Source: Bacteroidales bacterium
GTDB taxonomy: Bacteria; Bacteroidota; Bacteroidia; Bacteroidales; WCHB1-69
Direction of reading: 5' to 3'
NCBI GenBank assembly: GCA_024400755.1
Contig: JAKSMG010000004.1
Coordinates: 101,087 to 165,086, forward strand
Length of the DNA: 64,000 nt
The first letter of the stretch is position 1, and every line of letters starts with the position of its first letter. Below, piece by piece: positions 39,201-49,483 of this stretch. The notes under the pieces were generated by a model. That model did no database searches. It was not told the DNA's origin and saw only the letters and a list, made by a program, of their open reading frames with translations. The position numbers and the translations under genes are program-made.

Positions 39201-42200
39201 ATGAAAAAAGTTTTATCTTTACTTTTCGTATTTTGCGTTATGATTTTAGCGCTAAATGCCCAAACGCAAGTTCCTATACTGCAGGAAAACTTTGCAGCTT
39301 CTACCCTTCCCGAAGGTTGGACTGCCATTGACGCTGACGGCGATGGCCATAATTGGATGGTCAATCCTGAGGGCTATCTAGGAAGCAGTTGTGCCACTTC
39401 CTTATCCAGTGTAGATGACGAAGATGGAATTAGCCAACAATTATCCGCCAACGACTGGTTGGTTACCCCTGCTTTGACACTGTCAGGTACGAGTACTTTA
39501 ACGTTCCAACTTAGTTCCAACTATGGTTGGCCTATGAGTTATGCTGTATGCGTATCTACCACTTCCGCCACCGACTTGACTTCCTTTACTGAAATATCTG
39601 CTGATAACCAATTTTGGAATTCATCTTGGCCTACCTTGACCGTTGATCTTTCCGAATATGATGGCAACACGGTCTATATCGCATTCCGACACAAGACCGA
39701 TGAAGGAGTTGCTCTCAACCTCACCAACGTAACCGTAACGACAAGTTTGGCTGCTCCTTATATTTCTGCCACACCAACAACTATCGACTTTGGAACCGTT
39801 ACCGCCAATACAAGTTCTGTCATTAGAACGGTTACCGTAGAAGCCACCAATTTGCCTTCTGCTATTATCGCCACTGTAAACAATCCTTTTGAAATTTCCA
39901 TTGATGGACAAAATTTCGCTTCTAACCAATTTATGATGCCCAACGGTGGTGAACTCTTCGTTAGATGCTATCCTACCGAAGCCGGCAATTTCACCGGCAC
40001 ATTGGATTTGGCCTGCGGCACCACGAGTTTCCAAGTCGCCTTGCATGCCCACGGTGTTTCTTGCGTTTCCCTCTCAAACTTGCTCGTAAGTCAAATTTCC
40101 GGCACTTCGGCCTATTTAACTTGGACAACAGTCGATGCCACACCGGATGCCGAAATCTATAATATTGAATACGCCGCCCAAGGCACCACCACTTGGACAC
40201 ATCTCACTACTCCAACATTATCCTACCTTCTTTCCGACCTACAACCTCAAACCACTTACAATGTGAGAGTATTTTCTACCTGCTCGGAAGGCAATAGCGA
40301 CACGCTTTCCACCACATTTACCACCAACTGTTTGATAGGCGGAAATGTAACGATTGGAACAGGAGATATGAGTTCTCGTATAGTTCCCGCTGACGCACAT
40401 TTTAACTACAGTTATTCTGAACAACTTTTCCTGGCCAGTGAATTAAATGGTGCTCGCGAACTTAACTCCGTCACGATGGAAATGGCACACCTCAGCTTGC
40501 AAAGAAGTTATTCCATCTATTTGGTACATACTTCCGCCACCGACCTCCTCAATTATTCTGTATCATTGGACAATGCTCAATTGGTATTCAGTAATATTGA
40601 AAATCCAAATCTTGTAATGGGTGCCAATACTTTTGTATTTACCACTCCTTTTGCCTACAATGGTACCGATAACCTGTTGATGATTACCATTGACAATAGT
40701 GGTTCCTATACTGATAACAACCTCTGGAAAACGCATTATGGTCCAAACAACTGCTCAAAATACGATGGACGTGACAATCAACCCTACGATATTTCATCAT
40801 TAACAGGAACTGCCAACTTGACCAATTTGCGTAACAACGTGGTTTTCGGTTCCGAATGCGACAACACACCATCTTGCGTGGCTCCAAATGCCGTAGTTTC
40901 CAATGTTACCGATGAATCCATTAGTATCAACTGGGTTCCGGGATACCAAGAAACTTCTTGGAAAATCGAATATAAGGAAATCAATGCCACGGATTGGATC
41001 AACCTTGGCAACAATATCACTGAAACCAATTATACCATCTCTAACTTATTGGACAATACCACTTATCTAATTCATATTTTCTCTAATTGCGGTTCCGAAC
41101 TCAGCAATCCTACCACATTGACCGTAACAACAGAATGTGCGGCTATTACTCTGCCTCTCACGGAAAATTTTGAAAACATTGACGATCAAGCCGGTTGTCC
41201 TGCATGCTGGACAAAAGGAGGCAACCACGAATATATAGATTATCCACGTATTTCCGGCTCTGGCCATTCAGGAAACCAATCTATGGAGTTTTATGCCACT
41301 CCTACTTCTTACTCCTACCTGGCATTACCCAAATTAAACAATGAATATGCTGCGAATAACTTGATGATTTCTTTCTATGCCTACTCTTCTGATACCGAAA
41401 ACAGCATTGAAGTGGGTGTAATGACCAATCCTCAGGATTATGACAGCTTTACTACCATTCAGTCTTATTCCGTTAGCGAAGAATCAGCTTGGGTACTTGC
41501 TGAAATGATGACCTCTTCTTATACGGGCGATGGTCGTTACCTTGCTTTCAGAATGCCTGCCGGCTCATACAATAGTATGAATATTGATGATATCCGTATT
41601 GAAGAAATTCCTTCCTGCTTACACGTAACTGACTTACAAGCCAGCAATATCACGACAAGCGAAGCAGAAATCAGTTGGAATCCCGGCAATACCGAAGAAG
41701 CTTGGGCTTATCTGTATGGCATTAGCGGTTCGGTAAATCCGGAAAGTGATCCGTATACTTCCGTAAGCACCACATCTATTTCATTAAGCAATTTGACAGC
41801 CAATTCATTATACGAAGTATATGTAAAAGCCAACTGCGGAAATGAAGACTATAGTGCCGCACAGATGATTTCTTTTAGAACAGATTGCGCACCAATGACA
41901 GAACTTCCATTCAATGAAAACTTTGACAGCTATCCAGGCATAACTTATTGGGCTGAAGAAAATAACTTGCCCAATTGTTGGTCATACTTGAATACCGGTG
42001 TTGACGGAAATATTTATCCTGTTATCAAAAACAATGCCGAGACAGCCGCTTCTGGAACAAACAGCGTGGAATTTTACACTTTCACTGATGAATCCGGCTA
42101 TTCTAATTACGGTGATCAGATTGCCATTTTGCCAGAAATCGACATCACTGCATTGCCAATAAGTAATCTTGTACTTAATTTAGACGTTAGAGCCGCCAAT

Positions 42201-44054
42201 GAAAACGCTACTTTCAACTTGACCGTAGGCGTGATGTCAGACCCGACAGACATTACCAGTTTTACCGCTGTACAAACCCTTACTTCAACTTCAACTACAT
42301 ACACCAATTATGATGTTGACTTCTCTGATTTTGCTGGTAACGGCAATTATATTGCTCTTGCCGCATTCCTTCCCAGCAACAATTCAAATTCAGGTTATAT
42401 CGATAATATTAAAATCGAAACTGCCAATACTTGTCCTCGTCCAATGCAAGTAACCGCCACTACAATGGATGCAACATCAGTTAGCATTTCTTGTACTACC
42501 CCAGAAGAAGTTTCTTCCTGGTCTATTGAATATGGTCCAAGCGGATTCACTTTGGGTGACGGAACTTCTGTTCCTGCAGACGAAATGCCATTCACCGTTA
42601 CTGGTCTAACTCCAAGTACAACTTACGATTTCTATGTAAAATCTGTTTGCGGTGCCAGCGAAGAAAGCAACTTCAGCTCAGTAGCTTCAGCCACTACTTT
42701 GCAAATTCCTTCTACAACTCCTTATTTCACCGACTTTAGTAATGCCGCTGAAAACGCTAATTGGGATCTTGTAAATGGTGATCGCACCAATCAATGGTAT
42801 ATCGGACAACCTGCTTCTTATAATAAATCCTTATTATACATTTCCAATAATAATGGCGTGAACGCTTCTTACTCTTTCAACAAAGTATCTACTGTTTGGG
42901 CATACCGTGATATCACATTTGGTGATGACGCCGCCGAATTTAACTTAAGTTTCAAGTGGTTGGCTATGGGTGAAAATTACCACGACTATTTGTCAGTTTA
43001 TATTGGCGATCCTATGAATGTTGTGGCAACAGACTGGTTTGATCCTTCTTCAGTGACTGGCTTGCAGCTTTTGGCTTCCGATTTGAATCTCCACAATACT
43101 TGGCAACATTACACTGCCCCTATTAGCAATAGTTTTTCCGGACAAACCAAACGTATCTATTTTATGTGGCAAAATGACAACAGCGACGGTGTAAATCCAG
43201 GTGCCGTTATTGATTCCATTAGAATTACAGAAGCCACCTGTGCTTCACCCAATACAATTACGGTAAGTAATATTACGGATGTCTCTGCCCTTCTTGCCTT
43301 CACTCCAGCTGCCGGAACCAGCAACTGGCAATATGTCATCAGCACCACTCCTATTTCTCCGGAACAAGGCACAATTCAGAATATAAGTACAAGTGCTATT
43401 ACTCTGAACAACCTTACACCTACAACAACTTATTATGTATATGTAAGAACCAATTGTGGAAATGGTGACTTCTCTGCTTGGAGCAATGCCGTAGTATTTA
43501 CCACTGAGGCACATGTCGATCCTCAAACTTGTGATGCTCCTGTCAACCTGAATATTTTCAACATTTCCCAACATTCTGCCACCGCTACTTGGAACGCAAA
43601 CGAATATGCCGTTTCTTGGTCTGTTGAATTCAAAGCCCAAAGCGAAGGTCAATGGCAAATTGCCACTGCTACTCAACCTTCTTTCTCATTCCAGGGCTTA
43701 ACGGCTAATACTACTTATAATGTCCGCATTAAAACCATCTGCGAAAACGGCGAAAGCGACTACGCTACTACAGAATTTACCACTCTCAACGAAGTAGGTA
43801 TCGACAATGTTGAATTAGCCAATGGATTAAGCTTAATGCCAAATCCTGCCGATAAATACATTGAATTGACCATCCAGAACAATATCAATGTAAAGGAAGT
43901 ATCCATCTACAATGCTTTCGGTCAAATGATTCAACTGGTTCAATTAACCGACAATCATGCACGTATTGATTTGAACAATTTTGCCAGCGGTATGTACTTC
44001 GTTAAAGTTACCGGTGAAAACGCTATCGTAACGAAGAAATTCATCAAGAAATAA
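39201..44054 (+). CDS. Large multidomain T9SS surface protein (choice-of-anchor J and fibronectin III modules)
   Basis: 1617 residues, signal peptide ending near LNAQ. It is a chain of two kinds of module. Choice-of-anchor J/cleaved-adhesin domains, recognised by LPEGWTAIDADGDGHNWMV, LTENFENIDDQAGCPACWTK, NFDSYPGITYWAEENNLPNCW and the FTDFSN start near 1175, alternate with fibronectin III-like domains (LTWTTVDA, SINWVPGYQE, EISWNPGNTEEAW, SLSCTTPEE-like, and two near 1345-1530) ending in TTYxVxVxTxC. An Ig-like domain (ATPTTIDFGTVTANTSS) is near 190. The last 80 residues (LSLMPNPADKYIELT, FASGMYFVKVTGENAIVTKKF) are a T9SS type A sorting domain. Gingipain adhesins share these modules, so a role in adhesion or binding is likely. 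A strong terminator follows. Confidence 0.92.
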   Translation: MKKVLSLLFVFCVMILALNAQTQVPILQENFAASTLPEGWTAIDADGDGHNWMVNPEGYLGSSCATSLSSVDDEDGISQQLSANDWLVTPALTLSGTSTLTFQLSSNYGWPMSYAVCVSTTSATDLTSFTEISADNQFWNSSWPTLTVDLSEYDGNTVYIAFRHKTDEGVALNLTNVTVTTSLAAPYISATPTTIDFGTVTANTSSVIRTVTVEATNLPSAIIATVNNPFEISIDGQNFASNQFMMPNGGELFVRCYPTEAGNFTGTLDLACGTTSFQVALHAHGVSCVSLSNLLVSQISGTSAYLTWTTVDATPDAEIYNIEYAAQGTTTWTHLTTPTLSYLLSDLQPQTTYNVRVFSTCSEGNSDTLSTTFTTNCLIGGNVTIGTGDMSSRIVPADAHFNYSYSEQLFLASELNGARELNSVTMEMAHLSLQRSYSIYLVHTSATDLLNYSVSLDNAQLVFSNIENPNLVMGANTFVFTTPFAYNGTDNLLMITIDNSGSYTDNNLWKTHYGPNNCSKYDGRDNQPYDISSLTGTANLTNLRNNVVFGSECDNTPSCVAPNAVVSNVTDESISINWVPGYQETSWKIEYKEINATDWINLGNNITETNYTISNLLDNTTYLIHIFSNCGSELSNPTTLTVTTECAAITLPLTENFENIDDQAGCPACWTKGGNHEYIDYPRISGSGHSGNQSMEFYATPTSYSYLALPKLNNEYAANNLMISFYAYSSDTENSIEVGVMTNPQDYDSFTTIQSYSVSEESAWVLAEMMTSSYTGDGRYLAFRMPAGSYNSMNIDDIRIEEIPSCLHVTDLQASNITTSEAEISWNPGNTEEAWAYLYGISGSVNPESDPYTSVSTTSISLSNLTANSLYEVYVKANCGNEDYSAAQMISFRTDCAPMTELPFNENFDSYPGITYWAEENNLPNCWSYLNTGVDGNIYPVIKNNAETAASGTNSVEFYTFTDESGYSNYGDQIAILPEIDITALPISNLVLNLDVRAANENATFNLTVGVMSDPTDITSFTAVQTLTSTSTTYTNYDVDFSDFAGNGNYIALAAFLPSNNSNSGYIDNIKIETANTCPRPMQVTATTMDATSVSISCTTPEEVSSWSIEYGPSGFTLGDGTSVPADEMPFTVTGLTPSTTYDFYVKSVCGASEESNFSSVASATTLQIPSTTPYFTDFSNAAENANWDLVNGDRTNQWYIGQPASYNKSLLYISNNNGVNASYSFNKVSTVWAYRDITFGDDAAEFNLSFKWLAMGENYHDYLSVYIGDPMNVVATDWFDPSSVTGLQLLASDLNLHNTWQHYTAPISNSFSGQTKRIYFMWQNDNSDGVNPGAVIDSIRITEATCASPNTITVSNITDVSALLAFTPAAGTSNWQYVISTTPISPEQGTIQNISTSAITLNNLTPTTTYYVYVRTNCGNGDFSAWSNAVVFTTEAHVDPQTCDAPVNLNIFNISQHSATATWNANEYAVSWSVEFKAQSEGQWQIATATQPSFSFQGLTANTTYNVRIKTICENGESDYATTEFTTLNEVGIDNVELANGLSLMPNPADKYIELTIQNNINVKEVSIYNAFGQMIQLVQLTDNHARIDLNNFASGMYFVKVTGENAIVTKKFIKK

Positions 44055-44075
44055 TTCCACTTCCAATTTTTTCGC

Positions 44076-44110
44076 AACGGGGCAATCCAAACAGATTGCC
44101 CCGTTTTTTA
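44076..44110 (+). terminator. Rho-independent terminator
   Basis: AACGGGGCAATC (44076-44087) and GATTGCCCCGTT (44094-44105) form a perfect 12-bp stem followed by TTTTT. Confidence 0.95.
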
Positions 44111-44145
44111 TGGAAAACAGTTAATACACCCATTAGATTTTTTTG

Positions 44146-44153
44146 TACTTTTG
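44146..44153 (+). promoter_or_regulatory. -7 box for the alkaline phosphatase
   Basis: TACTTTTG, 20 bases before ATG 44174. Confidence 0.65.
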
Positions 44154-44173
44154 TAGTTCGTACTATTTCAACT

Positions 44174-45814
44174 ATGCATAAATTCAAAATTGCTTTTTGT
44201 TGGCTCATCATCGGGCTTCACTTCATATCAATTTCTGCTCAAGATAGCATTAAAAATGTTATTTTAATGATTCCTGACGGTTGTTCAACGGCCCTACTAT
44301 CATCCACCCGACTATACCAACAATATTATAATATGGAGCAATCCCATTTGGCCATTGATCCTTTTCTATGTGGAATGGTACTCACCCATTCTTCCGACGC
44401 TCCTATCGGTGATTCGGCGCCAACCAGTTCCTGCTATGTCACTGGACAACCAAGCCAGACGGGTTTTATATCCACTTACCCTCAAAAAACCAATCACGAC
44501 CTATTTCCCATTGACGCCAACAAGGCCTTCCAACCTTTAGCCACCATTTTGGAAGCAGCACGCATATTGAAACACAAAGCCACGGGATTGGTTTTCACCT
44601 GTGAATTTCCCCAAGCCACTCCAGCCGACTGTGCCACCCATAGTTATTCTCGCAAAAACTATTCTTCTATTGCAAGACAAATGGTTAACAATCAAGTAGA
44701 TATAGTCATTGGAGGCGGTGTGAAATATCTTTCAGACAATATGGTTGATGAATTACAACAAAGGCATTATCAGGTTTTTCGCAATGACTACGCCGGTATG
44801 CGGGCTTGCTCTTCGGATAAAATGTGGGCTTTATTTGGTTCTACCACTATGCAATTCGACCTTGATCGCGACACAACCGCCGAACCTTCCTTAGCCGAAA
44901 TGACCGCCAAGGCCATATCAAGTCTATCTAAGCGGCCTGAAGGTTTCTTTTTAATGGTTGAAGGCAGCTTAATTGATCCCGCGGCACACAATAATGACAT
45001 CAAAACAGCCATTACGGAATTTCTGGCCTTTAATAAAGCCGTTGAAGTAGCCATCAATTTTGCGCGACAAGATGGACAAACCGTGGTTTTGATTCTTCCC
45101 GATCACGGCTGCGGTGGCATCAATATCGGCAATCGCAAAAGTAATCACGGCTACGATAAGCTATCTTTGGAGCAAATCATCAAACCTGTTGATAAATTTC
45201 TGATTTCCACCAGTAAAATGGCTGATTTGATTAAAAATGAAAAACCGGAAAACCTAGCTCCTCTTTTTCAAAAATACTATGATGTTCAATTATCGGCATT
45301 GCAATTGGAAGCTATTTGCAATGCCTCCAATTATCACGCTTCTCCTATTGAACGAAAGTCTCGTAAAGGTCCCAATTTAACCCGTACAATTGCACAACTC
45401 CTTTATGATAGCACCTATTTTAGCACGACCACGTATGGTCATACCGGAGAAGACGTGTTTCTGGCCTGCTATCATCCTCAAAACGACATTCCATTGGGAG
45501 CCATAACCAATATCGAAGTTAATCAATATCTATGCAAACAACTTGGTATTGATGGACAGTTACCTCAACTCACAGAAGAAATCTTTACTCCACATCAAAC
45601 TCTATTCAACGATGCCCAATCCATTACCATCGACAGTTTAGGAAACGAACAATATCGATTAACGGTGAAATACAAAAAACATACTTTGATTGCCGAAAGT
45701 GACGCCAATTATCTTTTCATAGACAAACAACGGATTGATTTAGAGTCAGTTATTGTTTATATGAAAAAAAATGACACTTTCTATCTTCCTAAGAAAGTCA
45801 AAAATGAAAAATAA
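44174..45814 (+). CDS. Exported alkaline phosphatase
   Basis: 546 residues from ATG 44174 (MHKFKIAFCWLIIGLHFISI); the frame upstream belongs to the terminator and promoter. Alkaline phosphatase fold and metal sites: IPDGCSTA (Asp35), GDSAPTSSCYVTG with the Ser nucleophile at 81, VEGSLIDPAAHNND (about 277-290), LPDHGCGG (Asp-His, about 308-315) and TYGHTGEDV (His near 430). It would liberate phosphate from monoesters in the periplasm. No T9SS domain. Ordinary length for the Bacteroidota type. Confidence 0.92.
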   Translation: MHKFKIAFCWLIIGLHFISISAQDSIKNVILMIPDGCSTALLSSTRLYQQYYNMEQSHLAIDPFLCGMVLTHSSDAPIGDSAPTSSCYVTGQPSQTGFISTYPQKTNHDLFPIDANKAFQPLATILEAARILKHKATGLVFTCEFPQATPADCATHSYSRKNYSSIARQMVNNQVDIVIGGGVKYLSDNMVDELQQRHYQVFRNDYAGMRACSSDKMWALFGSTTMQFDLDRDTTAEPSLAEMTAKAISSLSKRPEGFFLMVEGSLIDPAAHNNDIKTAITEFLAFNKAVEVAINFARQDGQTVVLILPDHGCGGINIGNRKSNHGYDKLSLEQIIKPVDKFLISTSKMADLIKNEKPENLAPLFQKYYDVQLSALQLEAICNASNYHASPIERKSRKGPNLTRTIAQLLYDSTYFSTTTYGHTGEDVFLACYHPQNDIPLGAITNIEVNQYLCKQLGIDGQLPQLTEEIFTPHQTLFNDAQSITIDSLGNEQYRLTVKYKKHTLIAESDANYLFIDKQRIDLESVIVYMKKNDTFYLPKKVKNEK

Positions 45815-45818
45815 TACA

Positions 45819-45826
45819 TAACTTTG
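45819..45826 (+). promoter_or_regulatory. -7 box for the genes at 45933 and 46895
   Basis: TAACTTTG followed by CA, 107 bases before ATG 45933, giving a long leader. Confidence 0.5.
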
Positions 45827-45932
45827 CAGTGTCGTTTACTTTTGGATTTTTGTTTAACGGTCTTCGCAAGATTCAGAGGAACGGCGTGGAAAGTAAAAAT
45901 AAAAGTCTTCTAAAGATTCAAATACAAAAATT

Positions 45933-46898
45933 ATGAAACAAAATTCTATTTTTTTAGTGCTCCTGTTGGTGATGGGATACGCCAACGCACAGTATGAATC
46001 CTTTTTTGGCCGGCAGACTTGGTCGTATGACGTTGTAGAGTCAATAATCTGTTACACATACGGATACAATCCAAACTTGCTGGGATGTAGTGCCACATGG
46101 ACTTATTCTTTTGACAAAAGCAGAACAGTTACCGTAAATGACACGGTATATTATAGAACTCCAAGCCCTTCAGAAGATTGGGATATTTGGCCGGGTCGTA
46201 CTGTTTATTTGCGGGAAGACAGCGTTAATGGAAGGCTGTTCGGCCGCTATGAAGTTGATGATTATGAAAAAGAATATCTGATTTGTGACCTTTCGCTGTC
46301 AGTAGGTGATACGTTTACTTTGCAGTCGAATAGTAACAAATTATATTGGTTCCTTGGTGATTTAGGATCCGAAAAGCTTATGCGTGTGGATTCTATTACT
46401 TATCCTTCTGGAAAGAAAATTATTTATCTGACCGTGTTAAATGACCACGATTCTTTTTTTGGTGCTGCACATCGCTTCAACGTCAGCTATCGTTTCATGG
46501 AAGGTGTCGGTCCTATGTTGGGAATATTTCCTCACGAAAGAAACGATGTATCATCGGGATTTTTGTTGTGCATGCACAAGGATGAGGAATTGTTTTATAT
46601 GACGCACGAGGATTTGGGGTGTTATCAGCATGGTTCAGGAATTTCTAATTATTCATCGGCTGATGTCCATATCTATCCCAATCCCACGTCACAAGACGTC
46701 ACTATAGAGTTTGCCACGGAAAATGAGGTTTCCGGAACCGTCATTATTCGGGATATAGTGGGAAGAGTGTGCAAGCAGGCGTTTGTGAGTTCGAACCATA
46801 GCAAAATCTCTGTTGCCGACCTGCCTTCAGGGATTTACATTCTGACCTTTGCAGATGAAAATATGAAAAAGTTCACCCAAAAAATCGTTAAATATTGA
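45933..46898 (+). CDS. T9SS sorting-domain protein, unknown domain
   Basis: 321 residues with signal peptide ending near GYANAQ. Residues 20-230 form a beta-rich region rich in aromatic residues (FFGRQTWSYDVVESIICYTYG, VYYRTPSPSEDWDIWPGRTVYL, RFMEGVGPMLG) with no family I recognise. Such proteins commonly describe a secreted sensor or binding domain of Bacteroidales. Residues 245-321 are a type A sorting domain (YPNPTSQDVTIEFATE, VIIRDIVGRVCK, LPSGIYILTFADENMKKFTQKIVKY). The next gene starts at a TTG overlapping the stop. Confidence 0.8.
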   Translation: MKQNSIFLVLLLVMGYANAQYESFFGRQTWSYDVVESIICYTYGYNPNLLGCSATWTYSFDKSRTVTVNDTVYYRTPSPSEDWDIWPGRTVYLREDSVNGRLFGRYEVDDYEKEYLICDLSLSVGDTFTLQSNSNKLYWFLGDLGSEKLMRVDSITYPSGKKIIYLTVLNDHDSFFGAAHRFNVSYRFMEGVGPMLGIFPHERNDVSSGFLLCMHKDEELFYMTHEDLGCYQHGSGISNYSSADVHIYPNPTSQDVTIEFATENEVSGTVIIRDIVGRVCKQAFVSSNHSKISVADLPSGIYILTFADENMKKFTQKIVKY

Positions 46899-49264
46899 AA
46901 AGAAAAATAGTTTTTGCGTTATTTTTGTTGCCAACAGTCGTTTTGGCACAATCTCATAGTTGGGATGGAAAATCAATATCGCCCAATGCTAAAATCAGAT
47001 GCCTTAACATTTTTGTGAACATCATTTACGATATTCACCCTGATACCAATGTTTTCTATAATAATGAATATTGGCCGATGCTTACCGACACAAATTCGGA
47101 AGGTATCAACAATGCCGCCATTCCAACCTACTTGTTAGACTTTATGGACACGGTGTATGTGCCGGGACATTTACACGGAACATGTACACGACTGTACGGG
47201 GAATCCTCTTTTGACAGTCTGCAGATTACCGGGGATTTTATGGTGGTAAATATCAGAGAAAGCACCATAACAAGTCGTTATCCTTTTGGGGAAACTGGAA
47301 TTAGAAATGCTGTTAAAAATTTAATAGCACAATGTGGCTTTAGCACAATATATGGTCATAATCGGATTGCGGATTATGATTATGACCACAACAATGAATT
47401 TGACTACGTAAACATGTTGGTCAGGAATATTACCCGGGCATACGGAGGAGACAATCCCGGAAGTGGCTTCAATGGAGCTCCGATTTCACCTATATACATT
47501 GACGGGATTTCTTATGAGTGTAAAGAGGGAACTTTCCAGTGCGTGGGGGATGGTGACTTTTATGCGAATCCGACAAGCATTGTCATTCATGAAATCTCAC
47601 ACAGCCTTTTTGGGGGTAACAATTTCCATACTTCCGGCGGCAACCACAGAGGTTCTACGGAGACAATGGCCTTCCTGAATATTCAAGGTGGCTATGGTTT
47701 GATGGGAGCAGCCGGTTCAAGTTTGGTGTCATGCAACGGATACGAGCGTTGGCGTATGCACTGGAAGCACCCACAATCTTTCGATTATATTTCTGCCCTT
47801 AACAGCATGGGGCTTGTGTCTGTCAATTCGGATATTTCTAAAGAAGACGGCAATCAAACGTTTGTTTTGCGCGATTTTGTCACGTTCGGGGATGCCGTCC
47901 GCATCAAACTGCCCTACAAAGACAGTGAGACTTCCTCCAACCAATATATCTGGTTGGAAAACCATCAGATTCGCGACGACAAATTAGACTTCCTGCAATA
48001 TTCAAATAGTGCAGATAGTGGTTGTCGTCCGCGGGGCAAAGCAGGAATTTATGCCTATTACCAGATAGGTCGCGACATCTTGGAAGGTAATGAGGTTTGG
48101 GACAATTACCATCGGGACAATCTCAAAATCATACCGGCAGAAGGCTATTTTGACTACGTGATGGAGGCAGATACCTACAATTTGAACTGTATCAGCTACG
48201 ATGAACATTTTTACACATTGACACGAACTACCGCTAATTCCTTCTGTGGTGGTCAGGATCAGGAATCGTTGTTCTTTCCGCAAAATACAGACAGCGTATT
48301 GAACTTGTCAAGAGAGAGAGCTATGTGGCGTAAAAAGGTCGATGGTGTAAATGAAGATTGGTTATCTTCCATGGGAGATACACTGGATGCTTTTGTCCCT
48401 CCTGCCAAAATCAATATGGGTACTAATCCCAGCAGTTGCAATGCCAAAACGTTACATAGTAGAAACCATGAATTAAATGCAGGGAGAATTGACTCTGCAG
48501 CCACACATAAAAACACGCAGACCACGTATCTGACAGGCTTGAGTATAGAGATGCTGTGGGTGTCCCGTTCTTCCATAAAGGTCAATATTCGTTGGGATGA
48601 TTACGACATCGTCAACGATACACGCTGGACTGGTAAAATAGCATTGAAAGACACCGCCATTCTCACTACTCCTTATACCATCACTTTGGCTCAGAACAAG
48701 ACCGTGGCATTGCCGTATCGTGATGCGGAAACGGGGCTGTTTAGCGGTCGGACTCAATGGAGATGCGAATCCAACTCCTATTTCCGACAAGAGGACAGTA
48801 CACATGTATATCTGACAGAGAACAGTTCTTTGGTGTTTCAGAATGGCAGTACCTATGAGCAGGCGCAAAATGCGACAATGCATGTGCAGGCGGGGTGTAC
48901 ACTCCATATTCAGAGTGGGGCCAATGCAATATTAAAGGGAACACTGAAAATAGATTCCGGGGCACTCGTAATAGTAAACGGAATCGCGCACTTTGACACT
49001 TCTGCCCGATTGATAGTCAATCCGGGAGGAAAACTCCTTGTTGAAGGCGGAAAACTCACTTCAATGGGAACAAATGCCATGTGGCGAGGTGTTGAAGTCT
49101 TGGGAAATAGGACGAAACATCAAGTGGCACAGTTTCAAGGAACAGTAGAACTGAAAGACGGCGCAGTCATAGAATTACCAATCCTATGCCATAAATTCCT
49201 ATGGCATAAAAGTGTCAGAATCGGGAAGAAATTCAAATATGATTTACAGAAACACCTTCAATAA
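46895..49264 (+). CDS. M6-type metalloprotease with truncated C-terminus
   Basis: 789 residues; the only plausible start is a TTG that overlaps the previous stop and gives a good signal peptide (MKRKIVFALFLLPTVVLAQ). The zinc site VIHEISHSLFGGNNFH is near residue 230 with Met-turn-like GYGLMGAAG about 40 residues later; VRNITRAYGGDNPGSGF precedes it. A beta-solenoid-like tail (QAGCTLHIQSGANAILKGTLKIDS, LIVNPGGKLLVEGGKLTS) follows. The final 30 residues (LPILCHKFLWHKSV to HLQ) do not resemble the family. A broken T9SS domain lies in the 108 bases after the stop. So the gene seems to be truncated by mutation. Confidence 0.8.
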   Translation: MKRKIVFALFLLPTVVLAQSHSWDGKSISPNAKIRCLNIFVNIIYDIHPDTNVFYNNEYWPMLTDTNSEGINNAAIPTYLLDFMDTVYVPGHLHGTCTRLYGESSFDSLQITGDFMVVNIRESTITSRYPFGETGIRNAVKNLIAQCGFSTIYGHNRIADYDYDHNNEFDYVNMLVRNITRAYGGDNPGSGFNGAPISPIYIDGISYECKEGTFQCVGDGDFYANPTSIVIHEISHSLFGGNNFHTSGGNHRGSTETMAFLNIQGGYGLMGAAGSSLVSCNGYERWRMHWKHPQSFDYISALNSMGLVSVNSDISKEDGNQTFVLRDFVTFGDAVRIKLPYKDSETSSNQYIWLENHQIRDDKLDFLQYSNSADSGCRPRGKAGIYAYYQIGRDILEGNEVWDNYHRDNLKIIPAEGYFDYVMEADTYNLNCISYDEHFYTLTRTTANSFCGGQDQESLFFPQNTDSVLNLSRERAMWRKKVDGVNEDWLSSMGDTLDAFVPPAKINMGTNPSSCNAKTLHSRNHELNAGRIDSAATHKNTQTTYLTGLSIEMLWVSRSSIKVNIRWDDYDIVNDTRWTGKIALKDTAILTTPYTITLAQNKTVALPYRDAETGLFSGRTQWRCESNSYFRQEDSTHVYLTENSSLVFQNGSTYEQAQNATMHVQAGCTLHIQSGANAILKGTLKIDSGALVIVNGIAHFDTSARLIVNPGGKLLVEGGKLTSMGTNAMWRGVEVLGNRTKHQVAQFQGTVELKDGAVIELPILCHKFLWHKSVRIGKKFKYDLQKHLQ

Positions 49265-49372
49265 ATTGGAAAATGGTATTTTGGTATCGGGAATCAATGG
49301 AAATTCAAGGAGTGGATTACAATTTTCAGTCAGAGTGGAAAAGAATATGCGACGAAAATTGTGAAAGAATAA
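49265..49372 (+). pseudogene. Remnant of a T9SS C-terminal sorting domain
   Basis: In the same frame as the protease, after its stop at 49262-49264, the DNA ends with FSQSGKEYATKIVKE and a stop, which resembles the end of a type A sorting domain. Just before it, in another frame, NGNSRSGLQFSV reads like the conserved SSGxYxxxV strand; joining the two needs one frameshift near 49330. It therefore looks like the lost C-terminus of the gene at 46895. Confidence 0.5.
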
Positions 49373-49483
49373 TGTATTATGCTGAAAAAGTTAAAAATAA
49401 ACCACTATAGATTCAACCAATAAGTACCTAAAAACTAGTCAAAATTTTTCTTGTTTTCCGCATTTTTTGTGTGTATATTTTAA

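Noticed and set aside
45835-45930. Third copy of the dispersed repeat
   Set aside because: A short similarity (GGTCTTCGCAAGATTCAGAGG) is too weak and the hairpin and other end are absent.
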